Shown one piece after another: positions 1-6,431 of a stretch of DNA of 6,711 bases (position 1 is its first letter; each line of letters starts with the position of its first letter). Made by a program: the position numbers and the translations under genes. The DNA comes from an uncultured Gammaproteobacteria bacterium (GTDB taxonomy: Bacteria; Pseudomonadota; Gammaproteobacteria; Pseudomonadales; Pseudohongiellaceae), in assembly GCA_903926285.1 (NCBI GenBank), contig CAIYIP010000343.1, forward strand, positions 1 to 6,711, given 5' to 3'. The notes beneath the pieces were generated by a model, which saw nothing but the letters and a program-made list of their open reading frames with translations, was not told the origin of the DNA and ran no database searches.

Positions 1-2144
1 AGCAGGAGTCGGCGCAAACGCTTGACGCCGCTGCATCTGCTGCACAGGATGCCGCAGGCCAGACTCTTGCAGTTGCAGCTAACGTCACTACAGAACGTTT
101 GCTCAATGCCAAAAATGACCCCTCACAATGGCTGACGGTTGGTGGCACGTATGAAGAACGCCATTACAGTCCGCTGGCTGAAATCAATCGCGACACCGTC
201 AACCAGCTGGGTCTTTCCTGGTTTGCGGACTACGACACCAACCTGTCACAACAAGGCACGCCGCTGTATATCGACGGCGTGATTTATGTCTCCACTGCCT
301 GGAGCAAGGTCTATGCATTTGATGCGCGTACCGGCGCCCAGCTCTGGCAGTTCGATCCCAAAACCCCAAAAGAAATTGCCGCAAAAGTATGCTGCGGCAT
401 CGTCAACCGCGGGCTTGCGGCGTATGAAGGCAAGATTTATATCGGTACGCTGGATGGTTATCTCATTGCAATCAATGCCGCAACTGGTGTGGAAGAATGG
501 CGCAAGCTTACGGTTGACCAGAGCAAGCAATACACCGTGACCAGCGCACCGCGTGTGGTCAAAGGGCAGGTATTGATCGGCAATTCCGGCAGCGAATTTG
601 GTGTGCGTGGTTATCTCGGCGCCTACGATGCCACCACCGGTGAAGACCGTTGGCGCGTATACACAGTACCCGGCAATCCGGAGCTTGGTTTTGAAAGCCC
701 GCAGATTGAAATGGCTGCCGGTACCTGGAGCGGCAAGTGGTGGGAACTCGGCGGAGGCGGCACCGTATGGGACGCTATCGTTTATGACGAAGTAAACAAC
801 CTCATCATGTTCGGCACCGGCAACGGTACCCCGTGGGATCAACGCGCGCGTGACCCGGAAGGCGGCGACAACCTGTTCGTGGCATCCATACTTGCAGTAG
901 ATGCCGATACCGGTGAATACGCGTGGCACTACCAGACCACTCCGGGCGACACCTGGGACTACGATGCAATGAGCCCGATGATGTTGCTCGACCTGACCTT
1001 CAATGGCGAGGCGCGTCATGTCGTTGTGCAGCCCAACAAGAACGGTTTCATGTATGTGCTTGATGCGGCGAGCGGCGAACTGCTGAAAGCTGATGCGTTC
1101 ACGGAAGTGAACTGGGCCACGGGCGTCGACATGGCGACAGGCCGTCCGATCGAAGTGCCCGAAGCGCGTTACGATCGTGACAATATCTTTAATCTTTCTC
1201 CCGGTGTGCAGGGTGCTCATGGCTGGCATGCCAATGCCTTCAATCCCGACACCGGTCTTGTCTACATCGCAGGTCAGCGTGCTTACTTCGTGATGCAGAG
1301 CATGGAAAACTTCACACCAAATCCACTTGGTACCAATCTTGGCATCGACATGGCAGCTGGCGGGACCTTCTACCGCGAAAACCCCACAGAGCCCCGCGAA
1401 TTCGTGGGCTTTGTTTCGGCTTGGGATCCGGTCGCAGGCAAGGAAGTATGGCGTAGCGAAGAACTCAATGGTCCCACAGGCAGCGTCCTCGCAACTGGTG
1501 GTGGGCTGGTGTTCTCCGGCGGCGGCAATAATAACAATCAGTTCCGCGCCTACGATGCAGTTACTGGCGCCAAAGTGTGGGAGTTCGATACCCAGACTGG
1601 CATGGTAGCAGCACCAATCACCTACGAACTCGACGGCAAGCAATATATAGCGGCGAGCGTGGGTATCAACCAGGCTGGCAACTATTACGCGCCGAACCAT
1701 TCCAGAATGCTTGTGTTTACTGTTGGTGGGACCGCCGTGTTGCCCGAGCCAGTCAGCTTCACTGCACCACAACTAAGTCCGCCGCCGATGACAGCAAGTG
1801 CAGAAGAAGTCGCAGCAGGCCAGGAACACTACAACGCAACCTGTTCGCTTTGCCATGGTAATGGCGGCGCAGCACGCGGTGCCAACTTCCCCAACCTGCT
1901 CGTGAGCCCGATGCTGCATTCACAGGAAGGCTTCGACGCTATCGTACTTGGTGGAGCGCGTCAGGAACGCGGCATGGTGAGTTTTGCTGATCGTCTGCAA
2001 CCCGCCGACACCGCCGCAATTCGTGCCTACTTGATCGCCCGCGCCACCGAAACGCTGGCAGAGCAGCAGGCACCACCGGCTATCGAAACAGTGGACCCTG
2101 AAGACGAACAGGTGCATGAGGAAACGGAAACCGCAGATAATTGA
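1..2144 (+). CDS. PQQ-dependent alcohol dehydrogenase with fused cytochrome c domain (quinohemoprotein), 5' partial
   Basis: Periplasmic oxidation of an alcohol to the aldehyde, with electrons passing from PQQ to the enzyme's own heme c. The frame is open from base 3, so the start and signal peptide lie off the left edge; a TTG at 99 is not a credible start. Residue numbers here count from that TTG codon. Seven propeller W-motif segments are visible (about 72-83, 123-134, 174-185, 265-276, 319-329, 440-451, 483-494). Compared from memory with methanol dehydrogenase, C98-C99 is the vicinal disulfide, R104, T148 and S163 are PQQ contacts, W224 stacks on PQQ, E166 and N242 bind the metal, D287 is the catalytic Asp and K314 lies near PQQ. 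D289 completes a D-Y-D motif typical of lanthanide-dependent relatives. The heme domain (about 568-650) has C582-x-x-C585-H586, with M626 as likely axial ligand. The four cysteines are the only ones in the visible part. The visible N-terminus is Ala/Gln-rich and the last 31 residues are acidic. The substrate cannot be told. Family is sure, metal is inferred. Confidence 0.95.
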   Translation, partial: QESAQTLDAAASAAQDAAGQTLAVAANVTTERLLNAKNDPSQWLTVGGTYEERHYSPLAEINRDTVNQLGLSWFADYDTNLSQQGTPLYIDGVIYVSTAWSKVYAFDARTGAQLWQFDPKTPKEIAAKVCCGIVNRGLAAYEGKIYIGTLDGYLIAINAATGVEEWRKLTVDQSKQYTVTSAPRVVKGQVLIGNSGSEFGVRGYLGAYDATTGEDRWRVYTVPGNPELGFESPQIEMAAGTWSGKWWELGGGGTVWDAIVYDEVNNLIMFGTGNGTPWDQRARDPEGGDNLFVASILAVDADTGEYAWHYQTTPGDTWDYDAMSPMMLLDLTFNGEARHVVVQPNKNGFMYVLDAASGELLKADAFTEVNWATGVDMATGRPIEVPEARYDRDNIFNLSPGVQGAHGWHANAFNPDTGLVYIAGQRAYFVMQSMENFTPNPLGTNLGIDMAAGGTFYRENPTEPREFVGFVSAWDPVAGKEVWRSEELNGPTGSVLATGGGLVFSGGGNNNNQFRAYDAVTGAKVWEFDTQTGMVAAPITYELDGKQYIAASVGINQAGNYYAPNHSRMLVFTVGGTAVLPEPVSFTAPQLSPPPMTASAEEVAAGQEHYNATCSLCHGNGGAARGANFPNLLVSPMLHSQEGFDAIVLGGARQERGMVSFADRLQPADTAAIRAYLIARATETLAEQQAPPAIETVDPEDEQVHEETETADN

Positions 2145-2169
2145 TTCCTGAATAGGGAGTCTGGAATAC

Positions 2170-2221
2170 AAAGGGCCTTGGTTGCAGATCGATAAGATCT
2201 ACGGCCAGGGCCCTTTTTTTT
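2170..2221 (+). terminator. Rho-independent terminator of the PQQ dehydrogenase gene
   Basis: The arms 2170-2181 and 2205-2216 pair over 12 bp with a single G-U. An inner AGATC/GATCT stem (2186-2190 with 2196-2200) closes a five-base loop. A run of eight T (2214-2221) begins at the end of the 3' arm. It starts 26 bases after the dehydrogenase stop, which suggests that this gene is the last of its transcript. On the opposite strand only three T follow the stem, so any role in ending the convergent permease transcript would be weak. Confidence 0.9.
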
Positions 2222-2432
2222 AAGTCGGTTCCGCTCCTGACTTCAGGCATTTGCGCAAGCTTCAGGAAACTAGCCTCTAGGAGCTCAAGATGAACTAGGA
2301 AGGCCGCTGGCTCGGCTACGTTTTTTGAAATTGACTTTGCACAGCAGCCCGCTCAAACAATTTCCGGAAGTGCCCTTAAGTAAGTGCCATCAGGTCAGCT
2401 CATACCCGCATCTCCTTTCACAATTCTCCCGC

Positions 2433-4004
2433 TTACTTGCGCAGCTGATCTCCTGGTTCAATAAAATCAATCGTTTCCACGATCATGTTTTTGCTCCCGG
2501 CGTGTAAGGCAAAATCCCGAATAAACTCAGCTACGTCATAAGCGATCGACTTCGAGTTGGAGCAATCGATAATTACCCGGGATTTTTCAGGAATCGCCTC
2601 AAGCGCCGCAATGATACTTGCCTTGTTGAAGAACGAAACTTCCTGCGCCAACACAATATGGTGCACCTCTCTGCCACCTTCTGTGGTCGTGGTACTTTTC
2701 ATATGGTGTGAATTTCTGTAACTGTGATGCAGCGTAAATAACAAGCCGACCGCCAGGCCGATGCCTATGCCTGTCAGAAGATCTGTCATCAGTATGGCAA
2801 TTACCGTGGTAGTAAACGGTGCAAATTGTTCCCACCCCAACGCATACATTTTTCTGAAAAGAGAAGGTTTCGCCAACTTGTATCCGACCATAATCAGGAT
2901 CACGGCGAGGCTTGCCAGCGGAATCATATTGAGCAGTGCTGCAATCGTAATGGCGCTGATCAGCAGGAAGAATCCATGCAAAATTGCAGATAGCCGCGAT
3001 TTGGCACCGAAAGCAATGTTGGCAGAGCTGCGCACAATAACCTGGGTTACTGGCAAGCCACCCAGCAGCCCGGAAACTATGTTGCCGAGGCCTTGTGCCT
3101 TCAGTTCTCGATTAGAAGGCGTAACCCTCTTTAGTGGGTCGAGTTTATCTGTTGCCTCAACACATAATAATGTTTCGATGCTGGCCACAATCGCCAGAAT
3201 CGCGGCAATTTTATAAACGTCGGGATTGGTTAAGTGGGAAAAATCGGGGAAGGTAAATTGCATGAAAAATTCAGACAACCCGGATGTGACCGGCAGGTTC
3301 ACCAGTTGATCCGCGCCAAGCGTTAAATTGAGCATGCCTGTCTGATACAAGGAGTTCATTGTTATGCCCAGCACCACCACAACGAGCGGACCTTGAATCA
3401 GCTGAAATATCCGATGTGTTTTTGTCAGCACCTGATCCCATAACACCAATATCGCCAGCGATATAAAAGCTATCAGGACAGCCCCGGGGGTAAACAGGCT
3501 ATAGGCATTGGCAAGAGCGGAAAAAGTATTCTCCCCGTCATTCTGCGTGAAAGACTCACTGCCAACATATTCAAAGTCATACCCTAGTGCATGGGGTATT
3601 TGTTTGAGGATGATCAGCAGGCCAATACCAGTCAACATGCCGTTAATGACCGAGGACGGAAAAAAATAGGCAATAAAACCTGCCTTGACGTAGCCGAGCG
3701 CTATTTGAATAAATCCAGCCAGTACTACAGCCACTAAAAACGCCTGGAACGAACCAAGCGTTGCAAGTGCACCAAATACGATGACGGCCAACCCAGCGGC
3801 GGGACCACTCACCCCCAACGCCGAACCACTCGCGAAACCCACCAAAATACCCCCTACGATCCCGGCTATGATCCCGGAAAACAGAGGCGCGCCCGACGCT
3901 AACGCGATGCCAAGACATAATGGCAGCGCGACAAAAAAAACTACAATGCTTGCGGGCAGATCACTTTTTAAGTTCTGAAAAAGTCTGCTGTCTATGTTCA
4001 TCAT
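2433..4004 (-). CDS. SulP-family inorganic anion permease, probable bicarbonate transporter
   Basis: Inner-membrane anion transporter of 523 aa. The SulP transmembrane domain covers about residues 12-428, starting with the family's Pro/Gly/Ala-rich first helices (for example L27-P-L-C, then G64-V-S-G-P). Further hydrophobic segments follow, and the conserved stretch 296-330 includes GLLGGLPVT. After a polar linker (about 429-445) comes a short STAS-like domain (about 446-518) with the strand VIIDCSNSKS. SulP proteins carry sulfate, bicarbonate or dicarboxylates. Bicarbonate is inferred here from the carbonic anhydrase gene upstream; SulP-anhydrase pairs and fusions (such as mycobacterial Rv3273) are known. 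GAGGA six bases before the ATG at 4004 supports this start. The next codon is also ATG. It is probably co-transcribed with the anhydrase 85 bases upstream. The STAS part is small and lacks the usual Ser of phosphorylated STAS proteins. Family is sure, substrate less so. Confidence 0.93.
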   Translation of the reverse strand: MMNIDSRLFQNLKSDLPASIVVFFVALPLCLGIALASGAPLFSGIIAGIVGGILVGFASGSALGVSGPAAGLAVIVFGALATLGSFQAFLVAVVLAGFIQIALGYVKAGFIAYFFPSSVINGMLTGIGLLIILKQIPHALGYDFEYVGSESFTQNDGENTFSALANAYSLFTPGAVLIAFISLAILVLWDQVLTKTHRIFQLIQGPLVVVVLGITMNSLYQTGMLNLTLGADQLVNLPVTSGLSEFFMQFTFPDFSHLTNPDVYKIAAILAIVASIETLLCVEATDKLDPLKRVTPSNRELKAQGLGNIVSGLLGGLPVTQVIVRSSANIAFGAKSRLSAILHGFFLLISAITIAALLNMIPLASLAVILIMVGYKLAKPSLFRKMYALGWEQFAPFTTTVIAILMTDLLTGIGIGLAVGLLFTLHHSYRNSHHMKSTTTTEGGREVHHIVLAQEVSFFNKASIIAALEAIPEKSRVIIDCSNSKSIAYDVAEFIRDFALHAGSKNMIVETIDFIEPGDQLRK

Positions 4005-4089
4005 TTTTATTCCTCACTAATTTGCATTTGGTAAAAACACATGTTGAGGGAGCGCCAGGGGACACGAGTGGTCGGGCCTAATGCTGCTG

Positions 4090-4752
4090 TCAGGCTGCCA
4101 CCGGAGTGCTGCCGGAGTTCGCCATAATATGGGCGTAGTGCTCGGCGACGGGCACGAAACCACGCGAGTTTTTTTCATAGCAGTAGACTTCGCCATGCTC
4201 GATGTCATAGACCCATCCATGCAGCATCAATTCACCTCGGGCAAGTTTGGCCGCCACCGGAGGATGGGTTTCCAGATGTTGTAGCTGCAGAATTACATTT
4301 TCTTCTGTTAATTCCAGTAAATGGTCTTGGGTCAAAGAGTCGTTGCGAGCCTCTACCCGGGCCACCGCAGCGGCAGTGTTTGCGAGCCAGTTGGATACAT
4401 GAGGGAGATGTTTTATGGCGCCTGGATTCATCGCGCCCTTCATCGCGCCACAATCTGTATGGCCACATATCACAATATGTTTGACACCCAGTACGCTTGT
4501 GCCAAATTCTATGGAAGCAGTAATGCCACCTGTTGTCAGCGAATGGGGAGGGACGATATTGCCAGCGTTACGGCAAATGAACAGATCGCCTGGGTTCGTC
4601 TGGGTAAGCAGATTTGGATCGATGCGAGAGTCCGAGCACGTTATGAACATAACTTCAGGCTTTTGTTGACGCGCCAATTCCGCAAATAATTTTTCATGGT
4701 CTTTGAACAGGGTTTTCTGAAATTGAGCAATTCCTGATATAAGTTTTTTCAT
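4090..4752 (-). CDS. can: Beta-class carbonic anhydrase
   Basis: Cytoplasmic zinc enzyme that interconverts CO2 and bicarbonate. It has 220 aa, the length usual for bacterial Can/CynT proteins. The zinc ligands C39, H98 and C101 are all present, in TCSDSR (38-43) and ICGHTDCG (95-102). The catalytic D41-R43 dyad is intact. The RNAGN block (61-65) and TGGITASIEF (74-83) are also typical. The start at 4752 is supported by AGGA seven bases upstream and by the usual short N-terminal helix. It is the first gene of a probable operon with the SulP permease and is divergent from a LysR regulator. This suggests a role in inorganic carbon supply for carboxylation or pH control rather than cyanate breakdown, since no cyanase gene is visible here. 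The can symbol is by similarity; cynT would be the alternative. Confidence 0.95.
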   Translation of the reverse strand: MKKLISGIAQFQKTLFKDHEKLFAELARQQKPEVMFITCSDSRIDPNLLTQTNPGDLFICRNAGNIVPPHSLTTGGITASIEFGTSVLGVKHIVICGHTDCGAMKGAMNPGAIKHLPHVSNWLANTAAAVARVEARNDSLTQDHLLELTEENVILQLQHLETHPPVAAKLARGELMLHGWVYDIEHGEVYCYEKNSRGFVPVAEHYAHIMANSGSTPVAA

Positions 4753-4777
4753 AGTGATTTCCTGTGATAGTTTTTAT

Positions 4778-4802
4778 GAACCAGAAACCCGTTGTTTGGT
4801 TC
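4778..4802. promoter_or_regulatory. Candidate operator dyad upstream of carbonic anhydrase
   Basis: GAACCA (4778-4783) is the exact reverse complement of TGGTTC (4797-4802), with partial further pairing inward. The centre is about 38 bases before the anhydrase start codon. It could be a regulator binding site or, if transcribed, a leader hairpin of the anhydrase mRNA. The position suits a site at or just downstream of the anhydrase promoter. No binding data exist here, and a 6-bp arm can arise by chance in AT-rich DNA. Confidence 0.35.
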
Positions 4803-4837
4803 TGAAGCCCAATATAGTGATATGTTCATCGCCGTTT

Positions 4838-4843
4838 TATAAT
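4838..4843 (+). promoter_or_regulatory. Consensus -10 box (TATAAT) facing the LysR gene
   Basis: A perfect TATAAT lies 61 bases before the LysR start codon. With 17-base spacing the -35 position (4815-4820, TAGTGA) matches the consensus poorly, and there is no extended -10 TG. This is consistent with a weak or regulated promoter, as is common for autoregulated LysR genes. It overlaps the ATAA-TGG-TTAT dyad, which would place a bound protein on the promoter. Confidence 0.45.
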
Positions 4844-4904
4844 GGTTATGATTGGATTTTGCTTTCACGCCTTTGAGACAACTGCCAGCCAGGAATGACA
4901 ATTT

Positions 4905-5837
4905 ATGAAAGACTTGAATTTCTCACTGAAGCAATTGCGCTTTTTTCTCGTGAGTTCCAGGCACACAAGCCTGCGCCAGGCCGCGCGGGAACTTAAAATC
5001 ACGCAGCCTTCCCTGAGCGCACAATTGAAAAATCTTGAAGAGGCTCTGGGTGCCGATCTGTTCGAACGTACGCGTGGCGGTGTGGTACTCACGCCAATGG
5101 GGCGTGTCATGATTGAGGAGGCGCGGAAGGCCGTAAATGCTGCCGATGCCATTATGGAGGCGGCCAATTTTGCAACCCAGGGTCCTGCCGGCACCTTCAA
5201 ACTGGGAGTTACGCCGTCATTGGGGCCCTATTCGTTGCCCTGGATACTCCCTTCTATGCGCAAGGAGTTCAAGATGGTGAAGTTTTTCGTTCGCGAGGCC
5301 ACTACGAATGAGCTTGTTGAGGGCCTCAGGTCGGGCACTTACGATGTGATCATCAGTCCCTTACCTTTCTCAGACCCTTCATTTACCGTGGTGCCTATGT
5401 TCAGAGAGCCTGTGTGCCTGGTTATGCATGTTGATCACCCTCTCGCAAAGCAGGGCACCATCCGTCCGGACCAACTCGAGGGTCTCGAAATACTGGCACT
5501 CGAAGAACATCATCTGTTTTTCAAGCAGGTGGAAGAGTTGTGCAGGAAATTCAACGCCAGGGTGCTGAGGGACTACGAAGGGACCAGTCTGGACGCGATT
5601 CGGCAGATGGCCTATATGGAAATGGGTGTTACTTTCCTGCCCGCGCTGTATATAAGGTCAGAAATCAGGGGACGTAATGAGCTGAGTGTCATGTCCATCG
5701 AGGGTGAATCCATCTATCGGGTTCATGCCATGGCCTGGAGAAATACTTCGCCACTGCGTGGCTTTTTTCGCAACTTGAGTACGTTTTTCCAGAAGACCTG
5801 CAAAGAGCAATTCGGTGAGGATGTGATCCTCCAGTGA
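4905..5837 (+). CDS. LysR-type transcriptional regulator, OxyR-like but without the peroxidatic cysteine
   Basis: DNA-binding regulator of 310 aa. The winged helix-turn-helix is at about 7-66 (SLRQAARELKITQPSLSAQL is the core), followed by the linker helix and a two-lobed effector domain from about 96. The effector domain tracks E. coli OxyR from memory: TPSLGPYSLP (103-112) for IPTVGPYLLP, then GTSLDAIRQM and the FLPALY block (244-249). OxyR's reactive C199 lies in EDGHC; here the same place reads E-E-H-H-L, so the cysteine is L204, while H203 and the resolving cysteine (C213) are kept. A peroxide disulfide switch is therefore unlikely. AGGA ten bases before the ATG gives a slightly long but acceptable site; an ATG at 4895 is out of frame. 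By position it probably controls the divergent anhydrase-permease operon. The effector is unknown; bicarbonate, CO2 or a carbon metabolite are guesses. Confidence 0.92.
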   Translation: MKDLNFSLKQLRFFLVSSRHTSLRQAARELKITQPSLSAQLKNLEEALGADLFERTRGGVVLTPMGRVMIEEARKAVNAADAIMEAANFATQGPAGTFKLGVTPSLGPYSLPWILPSMRKEFKMVKFFVREATTNELVEGLRSGTYDVIISPLPFSDPSFTVVPMFREPVCLVMHVDHPLAKQGTIRPDQLEGLEILALEEHHLFFKQVEELCRKFNARVLRDYEGTSLDAIRQMAYMEMGVTFLPALYIRSEIRGRNELSVMSIEGESIYRVHAMAWRNTSPLRGFFRNLSTFFQKTCKEQFGEDVILQ

Positions 5838-5853
5838 ATGGAGAGAAACGGGA

Positions 5854-5913
5854 ACAGATCACCACCAAAATCCAGCAACCCGGAATAATTGCATCGAGTT
5901 AGTGGTGGTCTGT
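5854..5913. terminator. Inverted repeat between convergent LysR and secreted-protein genes, possible bidirectional terminator
   Basis: Arms 5854-5867 and 5900-5913 (ACAGATCACCACCA and TAGTGGTGGTCTGT) pair over 14 positions with one G-U and one mismatch, around a 32-base loop. It begins 16 bases after the LysR stop and ends 14 bases before the stop of the opposing gene. The placement fits a shared terminator, but neither strand has a real T run after the stem. It may stop transcription inefficiently, protect 3' ends, or act with Rho. Confidence 0.5.
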
Positions 5914-5927
5914 CTCCTGGTAGGGTA

Positions 5928-6326
5928 CTAGTTAATATCGACGTGAAACGCGCCGTTCTTGCTGCCGTCGGTCCAGGTGCCGGTGATGGTGCGCAATGTT
6001 TGCGAACCCAGCTCGCCGATGGCGCCTTCAACCTTGTAGCCCTCATCGAGTGCGAACGACACTGACCACTTATCCGTGTTCAGCGCCACATCTTGCAACG
6101 CACTTTTCTTGCCGTTTTCCAGCACATAACCGCTGATCGTCTGGTCCCTGTGGAGTTCCATCACGAGCAGCACTCGCGAAGCTTTGCCGTCGACCATACG
6201 GTCGCCGCTCCAGCTGCCAACCAGTGGGTGGCCTTCCTGTGCCGCCAACACGGTTGCCAGCAGCGATAATACGACCGCGCCGAACATCAGCATCCAGCCG
6301 TTTTTAAGAGAATCAATCTTGCTCAT
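5928..6326 (-). CDS. Small exported beta-rich protein of unknown function
   Basis: Predicted 132-aa protein. The ATG at 6326 is preferred because GAGG lies eight bases upstream and the protein then begins as a proper signal peptide: K3/K8, a hydrophobic core at about 11-27, and likely cleavage after A28 or A29 (V-L-A-A). An in-frame ATG at 6356 adds ten polar residues and has its purine stretch too close. The mature part starts with a G-x-W-x-G element (37-41), continues as alternating strands and turns, and ends with TGTWTDG followed by a short final strand. This suggests a small lipocalin-like or beta-sandwich fold, which is inference only. It has no cysteine, so it is neither a lipoprotein nor disulfide-bonded. 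It lies 90 bases downstream of another probably exported protein gene on the same strand, so co-expression is likely. I do not recognise a named family. Confidence 0.75.
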   Translation of the reverse strand: MSKIDSLKNGWMLMFGAVVLSLLATVLAAQEGHPLVGSWSGDRMVDGKASRVLLVMELHRDQTISGYVLENGKKSALQDVALNTDKWSVSFALDEGYKVEGAIGELGSQTLRTITGTWTDGSKNGAFHVDIN

Positions 6327-6372
6327 CTTTGTTGCCTCATTACGTTGTGTTGACATGCCTGATCATTGTGGC

Positions 6373-6395
6373 GGCAACCGGACGTTCCGGTTGCC
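6373..6395. other. Perfect intercistronic hairpin
   Basis: GGCAACCGGA and TCCGGTTGCC form a perfect 10-bp stem with a three-base loop (CGT at 6383-6385). It sits between the two - strand genes at the right end, 21 bases after the stop of the upstream one. No T run follows it in the - direction (CGCCACAATG comes next), so it is not a standard intrinsic terminator. It may stabilise the 3' end of the upstream message or set the relative level of the two proteins. A REP-like element is possible, but only one copy is in this window. Confidence 0.55.
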
Positions 6396-6401
6396 ATCAG
6401 T

Positions 6402-6431
6402 TCAATTGCCGACTGCTCAATTGCCGATCAT
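6402..6431. repeat. Tandem 15-base repeat across a stop codon
   Basis: TCAATTGCCGA occurs at 6402-6412 and again at 6417-6427, a period of 15 bases. On the - strand each copy reads TCGGCAATTGA. The first copy met by a ribosome supplies the last codons and the TGA stop of the partial gene at the right end; the second lies just beyond it, out of use. A short local duplication that copied the gene's end is the simplest explanation. Confidence 0.6.

Larger units (their letters stand above)
4753..4904. promoter_or_regulatory. Divergent promoter and operator region between carbonic anhydrase and LysR genes
   Basis: These 152 AT-rich bases separate the two divergent starts and must carry both promoters unless transcription reads in from outside. 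Visible elements are a dyad at 4778-4802, an ATGAAC/GTTCAT inverted pair at 4776-4781 and 4824-4829, a short ATAA-TGG-TTAT dyad at 4839-4849, and a TATAAT facing the LysR gene. The layout is the usual one for a LysR regulator acting on a divergent target and on itself. I looked for the OxyR pattern of four ATAG/CTAT elements at 11-base steps. Only the first (ATAG at 4814) fits, so an OxyR site is not supported. No clear sigma-70 promoter is seen for the anhydrase strand. Confidence 0.6.

Noticed and set aside
246..1772. Long open frame (508 codons) on the - strand inside the dehydrogenase gene
   Set aside because: It lies wholly antisense to a gene with intact active-site motifs, its translation is rich in Cys and His with no recognisable domain, and it is explained by codon bias of the + strand gene.
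2302..2326. GGCCG/CGGCT stem followed by six T, as a second terminator
   Set aside because: The stem is only five pairs including a G-U, and three bases separate it from the T run; a strong terminator already lies upstream on the + strand.
2325..2507. 60-codon + strand open frame in the spacer and permease 3' end
   Set aside because: It overlaps the permease coding end in antisense, is short, and has no plausible ribosome binding site or recognisable sequence.
4321..4689. 122-codon + strand open frame inside the carbonic anhydrase gene
   Set aside because: Antisense to an anhydrase with all zinc ligands present; the translation shows no domain and has no convincing ribosome binding site.
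4814..4850. OxyR-type operator (four ATAG/CTAT elements at 11-base steps)
   Set aside because: Only the first element matches; the next three positions read TTCA, TTTA and TATG.
4905..5837. Naming the LysR gene oxyR
   Set aside because: The peroxidatic cysteine is absent and the gene context is inorganic carbon handling, so the name would imply a function the sequence argues against.
6327..6356. Upstream ATG at 6356 as start of the small exported protein
   Set aside because: It would add ten polar residues before the signal peptide, and its purine-rich stretch is only a base or two from the ATG, while the ATG at 6326 has GAGG at eight bases.
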